From Sphingomonas radiodurans (GTDB lineage: Bacteria > Pseudomonadota > Alphaproteobacteria > Sphingomonadales > Sphingomonadaceae): a stretch of DNA of 64,000 nt. The position numbers were made by a program, and so were the translations under genes. Shown here piece by piece: positions 43,884 through 52,695 of the stretch. The notes beneath the pieces are model-generated. The model ran no database searches and had not been told where the DNA came from. It saw only the letters and a program-made list of their open reading frames with translations. Each line of letters opens with the position of its first letter. Position 1 is the stretch's first letter. The stretch is taken from the NCBI RefSeq assembly GCF_020866845.1, contig NZ_CP086594.1, forward strand, positions 1,178,001 through 1,242,000, read 5' to 3'.

Positions 43884-46250
43884 ATGCCGTCGGGCGTGCC
43901 GAACTCGATCAACGCCGCGCGTCATTCGCCCGTCCCGCTTCGGCTGCTGCTCGGGCTGAGTGAAAGCCCCGATGAGGCGCTGTGGAGTCGGGTTCGCGCG
44001 ACGCAATTGTTCGCCGGACGCCGCTTGGTGCTGCTGCTGCTCGCGGCCAACCTGCTCGGCGCCACGGTGGTGGCGCAATTGTTTGTCGATGCGGTCCCGC
44101 TGCGCTGGCTGATCGGCTGGTGCGTGGCAGTCACCATCGTCTCGGTGGTGGTAACGGTCCGGCGGCTTCGTACCGAGCAGTTCCAGGAAGGCGTCGCCAC
44201 CCTCAATGACCTGCACGTGACGGCAATCGAGGGGCTGGCGCTTGCCGGCACATGGAGCGTCGCGCCGCTGATCTTCGCCAATGGGGCGGATGCCGCAACG
44301 CAGCTGGCGCTATGGACGGTGCTTTGCGTGCTGATGACCGCAGCGGCGGTGGCAATGGCGCCGCTGTTGCTCGCCGCGCTGAGCCTCATCGGCGGACTGG
44401 CGATTGCGGTGGCGTTGTCGCTAGCGATGAATCACGCATACCTGCCAGCCGTGGCGACGCTGCTGTTCGCCGGCTTGCTACTGGCAAATTGCATCACCCG
44501 CGCGCGCACGCTCGTAATGTGGCGCCGATCCGAGCTGACCCTGTCAGACCGCGACGAGACGGTCAGCCTGCTGCTCGGCGAACATGAAGACAGCGCGTCC
44601 GACTGGCTGTGGGAATGCGACGCCCAACGCCGGCTGTGCAAGGTCACCCCGCGGTTCGCCGCGGCGCTCGGTCGTACCCCGGAGCAGCTGGAGAATATGC
44701 CGCTGCTCCAGGCGCTCGCCGGCCCGACGTGGGAGGCGGGCACCTTCTCCTCCGGGTTGCGGCAGCTGGCCGAGCGGCTCAAGCGGCGCGAGAGCATCCG
44801 CCACCTTTCGCTGCCGGTGTTCGTCGGTGAGGAGCAGCGCTGGTGGGAAATGTCCGCCAGCCCACGCACCGACGAGCGCGGCACCTTCATCGGCTTTCGC
44901 GGCGTCGGTTCGGACGTCACCGAGCAACGCGCCTCGACCGACAAGATTAATCGCATGGCGCGGTTCGATGCGCTGACCGGCCTGCCCAACCGGCTCCTCG
45001 TCAACGAGGCGCTCGCCGCCGCGCTGGCGGAGGCCGAGAAATGGGGCAGACGCGCCGCCTTCATGATGATCGACCTCGATCGCTTCAAGGCGGTGAACGA
45101 CACGCTCGGCCATCCGATCGGCGATCGGCTGCTCGGCCGCGTGTCCGAACGGCTGGCGCAATTGATCAGTGACACCGAGCTGATCGGGCGGCTGGGCGGC
45201 GACGAATTCGCCGTCGTGGTCAATGACGCCACCGACAGCGCGCGCGTGCGGCAGCTCGCGCAGACGATCATCGACACCTTGTCCAAGCCCTATGAGGTCG
45301 ACGAGCATACGCTTTATATCGGCGCCTCGGTCGGCGTCGCCTGTTCGCCGCGCGACGGTCGCACCGCGGAAACGCTGATCCGCTCGGCGGACCTTGCGCT
45401 GTATCGCTCGAAGGATGCCGGCGGCGGCGTGTTCCATGCCTATGAGCCGCAGCTCCATGTCGAGGCGGAGGAGCGTCGCGTGCTCGAGATCGCGCTGCGC
45501 AAGGCGCTCGACAGGGGAGAGCTGCATCTTGAGTATCAGCCGGTCGTCAGCGCCGCCGACGAACGCCTGACCGGGTTCGAGGCACTGCTGCGGTGGCGCA
45601 GCGCGGAGTTTGGGCCGGTCTCGCCGATCAAGTTCATCCCGCTCGCTGAAGAGGCACGGCTGATCGGGCCGATCGGTGCATGGGTCGTGCGCACCGCATG
45701 CGAGGAGGCGGCGCGCTGGCCAGGCGACACGCGGATCGCGGTCAATGTCTCGCCGGAGCAGCTGCACAATCCCGAATTCGTCACAATCGTCGCACAAGCG
45801 CTCGCGACCTCACGCCTGCCCGCGCACCGGCTCGAGCTGGAAGTGACCGAAGGCGTCTTCATGAAGGAAGGCACCTGTGCGGTGCGCGTCCTCGAGCGGA
45901 TCCTCGATCTGGGCGTGCGGCTGAGCCTCGACGATTTCGGCACCGGCTATTCGTCGCTTGGCTATCTGTCGCGCACGCGCTTCTCGTCGATCAAGATCGA
46001 TCGCAGCTTCGTCCAGGCCGCGTCGAAGGGCGTTCCCGAAGCGACGGCGATCATCCGCGCCGTCGTGGCGCTCGCAGGCAGCCTCGGCATGGCAACCACC
46101 GCCGAGGGCGTCGAGACGGCGGACGAGCTGGCGATGATTCGCGATTTGGGCTGTTCCAAGATCCAGGGCTATTACTACGGCCGACCGCTGCCCGTGGCTG
46201 AAGCGCGCGCGGTGGCGACCCGGGCAAAGCCGAACGTCCGCGCCGCTTGA
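43884..46250 (+). CDS. membrane PAS-GGDEF-EAL cyclic di-GMP protein
   Basis: A 788-residue regulator. Five or six membrane spans occupy about residues 45-210, a PAS domain about 240-350, GGDEF about 355-515, EAL about 525-780. The GGDEF motif LGGDEFAV is intact and MIDLDRFKAVND binds metal; the EAL domain keeps FEALLRW, NVSPEQL, DDFGTGYSSL and KIDRSFVQ, so both synthesis and breakdown of cyclic di-GMP are possible. What the membrane and PAS parts sense is unknown. It stands alone, followed by tRNA-Trp. Confidence 0.94.
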   Translation: MPSGVPNSINAARHSPVPLRLLLGLSESPDEALWSRVRATQLFAGRRLVLLLLAANLLGATVVAQLFVDAVPLRWLIGWCVAVTIVSVVVTVRRLRTEQFQEGVATLNDLHVTAIEGLALAGTWSVAPLIFANGADAATQLALWTVLCVLMTAAAVAMAPLLLAALSLIGGLAIAVALSLAMNHAYLPAVATLLFAGLLLANCITRARTLVMWRRSELTLSDRDETVSLLLGEHEDSASDWLWECDAQRRLCKVTPRFAAALGRTPEQLENMPLLQALAGPTWEAGTFSSGLRQLAERLKRRESIRHLSLPVFVGEEQRWWEMSASPRTDERGTFIGFRGVGSDVTEQRASTDKINRMARFDALTGLPNRLLVNEALAAALAEAEKWGRRAAFMMIDLDRFKAVNDTLGHPIGDRLLGRVSERLAQLISDTELIGRLGGDEFAVVVNDATDSARVRQLAQTIIDTLSKPYEVDEHTLYIGASVGVACSPRDGRTAETLIRSADLALYRSKDAGGGVFHAYEPQLHVEAEERRVLEIALRKALDRGELHLEYQPVVSAADERLTGFEALLRWRSAEFGPVSPIKFIPLAEEARLIGPIGAWVVRTACEEAARWPGDTRIAVNVSPEQLHNPEFVTIVAQALATSRLPAHRLELEVTEGVFMKEGTCAVRVLERILDLGVRLSLDDFGTGYSSLGYLSRTRFSSIKIDRSFVQAASKGVPEATAIIRAVVALAGSLGMATTAEGVETADELAMIRDLGCSKIQGYYYGRPLPVAEARAVATRAKPNVRAA

Positions 46251-46277
46251 GCTCCAAAGCGCTTGCTCGCCGCAGAC

Positions 46278-46306
46278 TTGTGCAGCGCTGCGTCGCCCGC
46301 TAATGG
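46278..46306 (+). promoter_or_regulatory. candidate sigma-70 promoter of tRNA-Trp
   Basis: TTGTGC (46278-46283) and TAATGG (46301-46306) are separated by 17 bases. The tRNA starts 13 bases after the -10. Confidence 0.42.
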
Positions 46307-46318
46307 CCAAAATGCTGC

Positions 46319-46395
46319 AGGGGTGTAGCTCAGTTGGTTAGAGCGTCGGTCTCCAAAACCGAAGGCCCTCGGTTCGAGTCCGAGCTCCCCTGCCA
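46319..46395 (+). tRNA. tRNA-Trp (anticodon CCA)
   Basis: A 77-base cloverleaf: acceptor AGGGGTG pairs with CTCCCCT except for a U-U mismatch at position 6:67; the anticodon loop CTCCAAA carries CCA (46353-46355); the T arm is CTCGG-TTCGAGT-CCGAG; discriminator G and encoded CCA follow. It lies upstream of secE-nusG, a widely conserved order, with one lipoprotein gene between. Confidence 0.97.
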
Positions 46396-46440
46396 AGCGC
46401 TCCACGACATCACCGCACAACATGGCTGGGTTCGATCGGG

Positions 46441-46935
46441 ATGAAAGCAGCCACGGTGTTTCTGATCAGTGCGGCGCTGGTGCTGGCCGGGTGTGACTCC
46501 GCTTCGCCGCTGGAGCAGTACCAAGCCGCCAACACCGAAACCCCGTCCGAAAGCCCGGATGCGAAACTCTGCGAGGGCCTGACTACGGCCAGCGAGAGCG
46601 GCCATACCTCGATGCGCGCAGCATTCATCTCCGACCCCGAAGGCCGCGACTATGGCGGCGGGGTGATCAACGAGCTGACCCAGGCGGGAAATTATCGCTT
46701 CCTGGGGGGCGAGATGGTCGGCAAAACGTGCTATGCTTATGCTGAGGCGCGCGGCGAGCAATGGGGCAAGACCTTCAACCTTGCATGGCGCTGTCCGGTA
46801 AAAGTGCTGAGCGACAACCCGACCGAGGCCGGCAAGACCGTGCTCCAAGTCGTCGAGGATCGTGTCTGCGATTACGCGGTCGAACGTGGCGCACCCGCCC
46901 GGCGCGAGGTTGAGGTGGAACTGATCCACCAGTGA
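46441..46935 (+). CDS. lipoprotein of unknown function
   Basis: A 164-residue protein with a lipoprotein signal ending LVLAGCDSA (lipidated Cys18). The mature part has Ser/Glu-rich linker residues, then a domain with four cysteines (KLCEGL, KTCYAYAE, WRCPVKV, RVCDYAV) that could form two disulfides. No family is recognised. It is placed between tRNA-Trp and secE, where most bacteria have nothing, and may share the tRNA promoter. Confidence 0.78.
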   Translation: MKAATVFLISAALVLAGCDSASPLEQYQAANTETPSESPDAKLCEGLTTASESGHTSMRAAFISDPEGRDYGGGVINELTQAGNYRFLGGEMVGKTCYAYAEARGEQWGKTFNLAWRCPVKVLSDNPTEAGKTVLQVVEDRVCDYAVERGAPARREVEVELIHQ

Positions 46936-46972
46936 CGCTCGCCGCCCGCGTTTCCGCGTCGGCGCTCTCCCC

Positions 46973-47001
46973 TTGCCCTTGCACGCCGGTGGCGCTATCT
47001 C
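46973..47001 (+). promoter_or_regulatory. candidate promoter of secE-nusG
   Basis: TTGCCC (46973-46978) and TATCTC (46996-47001) with a 17-base spacer lie 107 bases upstream of the secE start. Both hexamers are moderate matches. Confidence 0.33.
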
Positions 47002-47107
47002 GCCCAACGCATCCGACAGCGCGGACGGCCGTTAACCGTTTCCCCTCCCGGGGACGCGGTAGAAAGCTTATGTCTCGCTGACGGCAGAATGATTGAAGGC
47101 AAGGCAC

Positions 47108-47305
47108 GTGGCGAAAACGTCTCCGATCGAGTTCATCAACCAGGTCCGTACCGAGACCAGGAAGATCGTCTGGCCCACGCGGCGCGAGACGATCATGACC
47201 GGCGTCATGGTGATGATCATGACGACGATCCTGGCGCTGTTCTTCCTGGGCGTGGACACGATGTTCAACGCGATCGTCAACGCGCTGCTCAGCCTGGCGA
47301 AGTAA
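47108..47305 (+). CDS. secE: preprotein translocase subunit SecE
   Basis: A 65-residue single-span subunit that clamps SecY in the translocon. The N-terminal amphipathic helix SPIEFINQVRTETRKIVWPTR carries the conserved W-P motif, followed by one membrane helix (MTTILALFFLGV). The GTG at 47108, with an AAGG site, is chosen over a TTG at 47093, since SecE proteins of this group begin close to the amphipathic helix. It precedes nusG by 11 bases. Confidence 0.95.
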   Translation: MAKTSPIEFINQVRTETRKIVWPTRRETIMTGVMVMIMTTILALFFLGVDTMFNAIVNALLSLAK

Positions 47306-47316
47306 GGGTTCAAGTC

Positions 47317-47853
47317 ATGGCACGCTGGTACATCATCCACGCCTATTCGGGGTTCGAGGGCAAGGTTCGCGACTCGATCATGTCGGAAGCGACCCGTATG
47401 GGCCTCGATCAGCTGGTCGAGCAGATCGAAGTGCCGACCGAAACGGTGCAGGAAGCGCGCCGCGGCAAGAAGATCCAGGTCGAGCGCAAGTTTATGCCCG
47501 GCTACGTGCTGGCCAAGCTCGACATGACCGACCAGGTCTATCACCTCGTCAAGAACACGCCGAAGGTGACGGGCTTCCTCGGCTCGTTCGGCAAGCCGCA
47601 GGCGATCAGCGAGGCGGAAGCCACGCGGATGCTGAACAGCAAGGAAGAAGCCGCCGCCGCGCCGAAGACGAAGGTGAAGGTCGATTACGAGATCGGCGAT
47701 TCGGTAAAGGTGCTCGACGGCCCGTTCGCGAGCTTCAACGGCACGGTCGAGGAACTCGATTTCGATAAGTCAAAGGTCAAGGTCTCGGTCTCGATCTTCG
47801 GCCGCGCGACGCCGGTGGAACTCGACTTCGAGCAGGTCGAACGCAGCAAGTAA
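47317..47853 (+). CDS. nusG: transcription termination/antitermination factor NusG
   Basis: A 178-residue elongation factor that binds RNA polymerase and couples it to Rho and the ribosome. It has the NGN domain (WYIIHAYSGFEGKVRDSI, FMPGYVLAKLDMTD, VTGFLG) and the C-terminal KOW domain (GDSVKVLDGPFASFNGTVEEL). The ATG at 47317 is the standard start. Downstream is not rplK, as in most bacteria, but a convergent CPBP protease gene, so the ribosomal protein operon is separate here. Confidence 0.98.
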   Translation: MARWYIIHAYSGFEGKVRDSIMSEATRMGLDQLVEQIEVPTETVQEARRGKKIQVERKFMPGYVLAKLDMTDQVYHLVKNTPKVTGFLGSFGKPQAISEAEATRMLNSKEEAAAAPKTKVKVDYEIGDSVKVLDGPFASFNGTVEELDFDKSKVKVSVSIFGRATPVELDFEQVERSK

Positions 47854-47966
47854 GCAGTTCGGCGGACGGGCCACCTCCGGTCCGTTCGTCCCGAGTCATC
47901 GAGGTTGCCGAAATGACGTGTCGAGGGGCCGCCCAAGGCGGCGCGCCTCGATCGGGGTAACCCAGC

Positions 47967-48704
47967 CTATCTGCGCAATCGCCGTTCCACCCACGGCCGC
48001 ACCACCAGCGCATTCACGTCGACCAGGGCGTGGAGCAGTGCAACGACCCACAGCAGCCCGGTCGCCAAATACAGCCATCCAAGCACCGCGCCCACTACAC
48101 CTACAGCCAGCATCCCGCCGCGCCCCTGGTATTGGTGAGCCAGAGTGAACAGCCCCCAGCCGACGACGCACCCGATCGTGCCGCTGCCCGACACGATTGC
48201 CGCTAGCAACGGCACGAGCAGCCGAAAAAACAGCTCCTCGCCGACGCCCGCCGCAGCCGATAGCAGCAACGCGGCTGCAATCTCGGGCCGCGTGCGCACA
48301 ATCGCGGGCGAGCGATAGGACGGGCCAAGGAGCCGCCACCCGCGCCACGCCGACAGCGCGACGAGCAGCGCACCGAGCGCGAACCCGCCCCCGATCGCCC
48401 CAGCGTAAATCCACAGCTCATCGAAACCGATCGGTGCCACCCCGATCCTCGCCGCGGCGGCGCGCAACTCAGATGGCAACGCCAGCACGGCGTCGAGCCG
48501 CCCGAGCAGCGCGAGCGCGATCAGCGACGTCGCGCCGTACATTACGAAAATGCCCGTCGCCCAGGCTGTGGCGTTGCGCCGGCGCGATGCGAAGGGGCCG
48601 CGCAAGCGCTCGGCCACCAACGCCGCCAGGCTCCGCCCGCGCCACCAGCCATGCGCGACCATCCCGATCGCGGCGACCAGCAGCGCGGCGGCAAGCCCAA
48701 TCAC
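47967..48704 (-). CDS. CPBP-family intramembrane metalloprotease
   Basis: A 245-residue membrane protein of the CAAX protease/bacteriocin-processing (Abi) family. Its catalytic motifs are present: GVGEELFFRL with the Glu pair and Arg, FTLAHQY with the His, and LLHALVDVNAL with His and Asn. About seven spans are predicted. Substrate unknown. The start is GTG 48702-48704, inside a short TCACG triplicate; it begins 11 bases after the glpX stop and may be co-transcribed with it. Confidence 0.87.
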   Translation of the reverse strand: MIGLAAALLVAAIGMVAHGWWRGRSLAALVAERLRGPFASRRRNATAWATGIFVMYGATSLIALALLGRLDAVLALPSELRAAAARIGVAPIGFDELWIYAGAIGGGFALGALLVALSAWRGWRLLGPSYRSPAIVRTRPEIAAALLLSAAAGVGEELFFRLLVPLLAAIVSGSGTIGCVVGWGLFTLAHQYQGRGGMLAVGVVGAVLGWLYLATGLLWVVALLHALVDVNALVVRPWVERRLRR

Positions 48705-48715
48705 GTCACGTCACG

Positions 48716-49681
48716 TCAGAGGCGGTGCTCGCCCTTCACCCAGCGCACCGTGCCGGACGAGGCGCGCATCACGACACTCTCGGTGGTCATGATCTTGCCG
48801 CGGCGCTTCACGCCCGCGAGCAGCGAACCGTCGGTCACGCCGGTCGCTGCGAAGATGCAGTCGCCCTTCGCCAGTTCCTTCAGGTCATATTGCTTGTCGA
48901 GATCGGTGATGCCCCACTTGCGCGCGCGGCCGCGCTCGTCCTCGTTGCGGAACAGCAGCCGCCCCTTGAACTGGCCACCGACACAGCGCAGCGCCGCGCA
49001 CGCCAGGACGCCCTCGGGCGCGCCGCCCGATCCCATGTACACGTCGATCGTCGTATCGGGGTTGGTCGTCGCAATGACGCCCGCGACATCACCATCGCCG
49101 ATCAGCACCACACCGCAGCCGATCGCACGCAGCTCGGCGATCAGCGCCTCGTGGCGCGGGCGATCCAGCACGCAAGCGATGATCTCGCGCGGCTCGACGC
49201 CCTTCGCGGCGGCGATCGCGTGCACGTTCTCGGTCGGCGTCTTGTCGAGGTCGATCACATTGGGGGGAAAGCCCGGTCCGACCGCCAGCTTGTCCATATA
49301 GACGTCCGGCGCGTTCAGGAGGCAGCCCTGCTCGCCGATTGCAAGCACCGCCAGGCTGTTCGGCCCGGCCTTGGCACAGATCGTGGTGCCTTCGAGCGGA
49401 TCGAGCGCGATGTCGATCTTTGGGCCGGTGCCTTGGGCCGAGCCGACCTTCTCGCCGATGAACAGCATCGGCGCCTCGTCACGCTCGCCCTCGCCGATCA
49501 CCACGGTACCATCGATCTCGAGCGTGTTGAGCGCCTCGCGCATCGCCTCGACCGCCGCGGCGTCGGCCGCCTTCTCGTCGCCGCGACCGATCAGCGACGA
49601 CGCGCCGATCGCTGCCGCTTCCGTCACACGCACCATTTCGAGCACGAGGACGCGATCGAGCACCTTACTGGCTGTCGGCAT
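48716..49681 (-). CDS. glpX: class II fructose-1,6-bisphosphatase
   Basis: A 321-residue GlpX-type phosphatase in gluconeogenesis. Signatures are VIGEGERDEAPMLFIGE, the metal-binding DIALDPLEGTT and the YMGSGGAPEGVLACAALRC segment. The ATG at 49681 gives the usual N-terminus (MPTASKVLDRVLVLEMVRVTE) and the longer frame is spurious. It precedes the CPBP gene on the same strand and diverges from the TolA-like gene. Confidence 0.97.
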   Translation of the reverse strand: MPTASKVLDRVLVLEMVRVTEAAAIGASSLIGRGDEKAADAAAVEAMREALNTLEIDGTVVIGEGERDEAPMLFIGEKVGSAQGTGPKIDIALDPLEGTTICAKAGPNSLAVLAIGEQGCLLNAPDVYMDKLAVGPGFPPNVIDLDKTPTENVHAIAAAKGVEPREIIACVLDRPRHEALIAELRAIGCGVVLIGDGDVAGVIATTNPDTTIDVYMGSGGAPEGVLACAALRCVGGQFKGRLLFRNEDERGRARKWGITDLDKQYDLKELAKGDCIFAATGVTDGSLLAGVKRRGKIMTTESVVMRASSGTVRWVKGEHRL

Positions 49682-49785
49682 TATATCCCCCAAAAAGCCT
49701 TTATTTGAGCGCCGCGATAGGCGGCTCCCATTGCGGTGTCGAGACGGCGCTTGCCGCTGCAGCATGGTGGCGCAACAAAGGACAT

Positions 49786-50298
49786 ATGGCGAAGCTGAAG
49801 GTCTATCGCACGCCCGCGGGGTTCTACGACGCCTATGTCGCGGCGCCGAGTCAGAAGGCAGCGCTCGCGGCATGGGGCAGCGACGCGAACCTGTTCACGC
49901 GCGGGCTGGCGGAAATCGTGTCCGATCCCGAGCTGACCGCCGAGCCGCTGGCGAACCCCGGCGCGGTTATCCGCCGGATGCGTACTGCCGAGGACGAACC
50001 CGAAGCGGCACCGACGACAAAGCGGCCGGGCAAGGCCGCCGCCGCGCCAGCCCCCAAGCGCAAGCCGAAGCCCAAGCCGAGTCGCGCGGCGCTCGACGAC
50101 GCCGAGGCGGCAATCGAAGCGGCCGAAACACGTCAAGCGGAGGAGCGCCGCGCTCAGAAAAGCGCGGAGGAAGCACTGGCGGCCAAGCGCCGCGCGCTCG
50201 ACAAGGCGCACGCCGAAGAGCGCATAAAGTTGGATCGCGCGCGAATTGCCGCACGCGACGATTACGACGCTGCGCTCGACGATTGGCGCGACGACTGA
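49786..50298 (+). CDS. Lys/Ala-rich, TolA-like coiled-coil protein
   Basis: A 170-residue protein. The N-terminal 65 residues are ordered (LKVYRTPAGFYDAYVAAPSQ, SDPELTAEPLANPGAV), followed by a basic Pro/Lys linker (KRKPKPKPS) and a charged Ala/Glu/Arg helix of about 80 residues likely to form a coiled coil. It lacks a signal or membrane span, so it is cytoplasmic despite the TolA-like composition. Homologues in sphingomonads are sometimes annotated as envelope biogenesis protein TolA on composition alone. ATG 49786 is chosen by the ordered N-terminus. Function unknown. Confidence 0.78.
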   Translation: MAKLKVYRTPAGFYDAYVAAPSQKAALAAWGSDANLFTRGLAEIVSDPELTAEPLANPGAVIRRMRTAEDEPEAAPTTKRPGKAAAAPAPKRKPKPKPSRAALDDAEAAIEAAETRQAEERRAQKSAEEALAAKRRALDKAHAEERIKLDRARIAARDDYDAALDDWRDD

Positions 50299-50451
50299 GC
50301 TGTCCGGAAGCGGACGGCAAGTGTCCGAAAATGGTCGGTTTTGATCGTTGGTTCTGCCACAGAGCCGTCAACCCAGCGCCAGCGGCGCTCCCGCACGACT
50401 GGCCCGCTGCTTGCGTACCGCCTATCGCGCGCGCGCCGGGGGAGTAGTAAA

Positions 50452-52500
50452 ATGCGTTTTGAACTGGCCGTTGGCCTCGCGATCGTGCTCGCGTTAGCGC
50501 CGACTGGAGGCGCCGCTCAGACCGTCGATGCAACTGGCCGTACGACTTATGACGCTGCCTTTTTCCAGCGTTTCCAGCCGTCCAATGCACTGGAGATCGT
50601 CCGCCGCGTGCCGGGCTTCACGCTCGAAATAGCGCAGGAGGACGTGCGCGGCTTTGGCCAGGCGGCGGGGAATGTCGTCATCAACGGCCAGCGCCCGTCG
50701 TCGAAGAGCGACACGATCGACGTCGTGCTCGCGCGCATCCCCGCCAGCCGGGTCGCGCGCGTCGAAATCGGCTCGGGCACGGTGTTCGGCGCCGAATATA
50801 GCGGCAAGGCGCAGGTCGTGAACCTGATCCTCACCGGCGGCGGCGGCCTTGCCGGCACCGTCACGGGCAGCCTGCGCCGCCAATTCGACGGCAAGCTGCT
50901 CCCCGAAGGCAGCGTTTCGACCCTGGTTCGGAGCGGCAACTCATCGTTCAACGCGGCAATCGGCATCAACAACAACCAGAGCAGTGAAGAAGGGTTTGAC
51001 CGACTGAGCGCGCTGCCGTCCGGCGAGCAGATCGAATTTCGCCGCAAGTTCAACGATATCGCCGATCCTAACGCCTTCGCCTCCGGATCATGGGACTATA
51101 AGGCATCGCAGTTCGAAACCGCGCGCTTCAACGCCCGCTATGCATTCGACCGCTTCCGACTGGACCAGACCAACGACGTATTCCTGGCGAGCGGCGTGGT
51201 GCGTGACGATCGTCTCAACCAGCGCTTCCACTTCGACGAATGGGAAGTCGGCGGCGAGGTGCAGCGACCGTTGATGGGCGGTGGGATCAAGCTGATCGGC
51301 CTCGCCACGCGGCGCGATCGCATCAACCGCGAGCTATCGCTGCTGCGCGTGGACAGCGAGGTGATCGACGGCTTCGAGCAGCAAGTGCGCAGCCAGCGCG
51401 ACGAAGCGGTGCTGCGCGGCCTGTGGACTCGACCCGATCTTGGCGCGTGGTCGGTGGAAACCGGGATCGAAGGCGCCATCAATCGGCTGCGCAGCAAGGT
51501 CGACCTGTTCGGGATCAACAGTAGCAACGTGCGCACCCGCATCGACCTGCCAATCGACGACGCGATCGTCACCGAATATCGCGCCGAGGGGTTCGCCAAT
51601 GTCAGCCGATCGGTGACGCCGAAGCTGCGTGTCGACCTTGCGCTCAACTACGAAGCCTCGCGGCTGACGGTGGCGGGCGATGCGGACGCCGAGCGCTCGC
51701 TCCAGTTCTTCAAGCCGAGGGCCAATGTCGATTGGCGGATCGGCGATGGCTGGCGGGTGCAGGCGTCACTCGCCCGGACAGTGGCGCAGTTGCAGTTCGA
51801 GGATTTCATCGGGGCCGCCGAACTGGCGAACGAGCGCGTCAACGGCGGCAATGCCGAGCTGCTGCCGCAACGCTCATGGGAAGCGCTGGCGACGATCGAG
51901 AAGCAAGTGCTCGGCGACGGCCAGATCAAGGTCGAACTCGGCTATACCAGGACCGCGCTGGTGCAGGATCGCGTGCCGACGCCCGAGGGATTCGATGCGC
52001 CGGGCAATCTTGGCGACGGCACCAGCAAGATCGCCCGCGCGACCTTCGATATCCCGGTCGCTCGGCTGGGCATCAAGGGCGGGCGGATCTCGGGCCGGCT
52101 GTCGTATGTCGGCACGTCGGTGCGCGATCCCTACACCGGACAGGACCGGCCCTATTCGGGCAATTCGCCGTTCGTGTACGAGGTGAATTGGCGGCAGGAT
52201 CTCGGCTCCTTCGCCTGGGGGTTCGGCCTTGAGGGCGAGGACGCCTCCACCACTTTCCGCCAGAACGAGCTCGACACCTTCTATCCGGGCAATCCGTACA
52301 TCACCGCCTTTGCCGAATATCGCCCCACGCCCAGCACGACGGTGACGTTGAGCGTCGACAATCTCGGCGACATCGCATCCGGCCGCGGCCGCCTATTCTT
52401 CGCTCCCGACCGCCGCACCCCAGCGCCGTTCCGGATCGAGGAGCGCCGGCGCAACCAGCACATCGTGCCGTATCTGACCGTGAAGCATAATTTCGGCTGA
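50452..52500 (+). CDS. TonB-dependent outer membrane receptor
   Basis: A 682-residue receptor. After a signal peptide (LAIVLALAPTGGAAQ) comes a plug domain with IVRRVPGFTL, the NVVINGQRPSSKSDTIDVVL segment and RVARVEIGSG, then a barrel of many amphipathic strands ending YLTVKHNFG. No TonB box is obvious at the short mature N-terminus. The ligand is unknown; sphingomonads have many such receptors for siderophores, sugars and aromatics. A GGGGGAG ribosome site precedes the ATG at 50452. It stands alone and is followed by the palindromic repeat element. Confidence 0.9.
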   Translation: MRFELAVGLAIVLALAPTGGAAQTVDATGRTTYDAAFFQRFQPSNALEIVRRVPGFTLEIAQEDVRGFGQAAGNVVINGQRPSSKSDTIDVVLARIPASRVARVEIGSGTVFGAEYSGKAQVVNLILTGGGGLAGTVTGSLRRQFDGKLLPEGSVSTLVRSGNSSFNAAIGINNNQSSEEGFDRLSALPSGEQIEFRRKFNDIADPNAFASGSWDYKASQFETARFNARYAFDRFRLDQTNDVFLASGVVRDDRLNQRFHFDEWEVGGEVQRPLMGGGIKLIGLATRRDRINRELSLLRVDSEVIDGFEQQVRSQRDEAVLRGLWTRPDLGAWSVETGIEGAINRLRSKVDLFGINSSNVRTRIDLPIDDAIVTEYRAEGFANVSRSVTPKLRVDLALNYEASRLTVAGDADAERSLQFFKPRANVDWRIGDGWRVQASLARTVAQLQFEDFIGAAELANERVNGGNAELLPQRSWEALATIEKQVLGDGQIKVELGYTRTALVQDRVPTPEGFDAPGNLGDGTSKIARATFDIPVARLGIKGGRISGRLSYVGTSVRDPYTGQDRPYSGNSPFVYEVNWRQDLGSFAWGFGLEGEDASTTFRQNELDTFYPGNPYITAFAEYRPTPSTTVTLSVDNLGDIASGRGRLFFAPDRRTPAPFRIEERRRNQHIVPYLTVKHNFG

Positions 52501-52506
52501 CCGTCA

Positions 52507-52675
52507 GATCCTCCCCGAGCGAAGCTCGGGGAGGGGGACCGCCCGGCGCAGCCGGGTGGTGGAGGGGCCGAGCTACGCTCGGGATGGTCGAGGAGTGACT
52601 TAGCGGGACCGTTTCGCCCGGCCAGTCCCTACACCACCAGCCTGCGGCTGGCGGTCCCTCTCCCCGTTTCCGGGA
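52507..52675. repeat. palindromic intergenic repeat element
   Basis: The gap after the receptor gene is filled by nested inverted repeats. CCTCCCCGAGC and GCTCGGGGAGG (52510-52534) form a perfect 11-base stem, CCCGGC/GCCGGG (52542-52556) and CCGAGC/GCTCGG (52568-52582) form smaller ones. A right arm (about 52637-52668) is the near reverse complement of the left arm (52527-52561), so the element is a head-to-head pair of similar units. This kind of CCTCCCC-GGGGAGG repeat is dispersed in sphingomonad genomes. It contains no gene. Confidence 0.75.
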
Positions 52676-52695
52676 TGATCTGATAGCCGCACCAC

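Noticed and set aside
46319..46395. tRNA-Trp acceptor mismatch as a sign of a pseudo-tRNA
   Set aside because: Only one U-U pair at 6:67; all other stems, loop residues and the encoded CCA are normal, and it is probably the essential tRNA.
48701..48715. TCACG triplicate as a functional iteron
   Set aside because: Only three imperfectly placed copies at the junction of glpX and the CPBP gene, where they serve as coding and start sequence.
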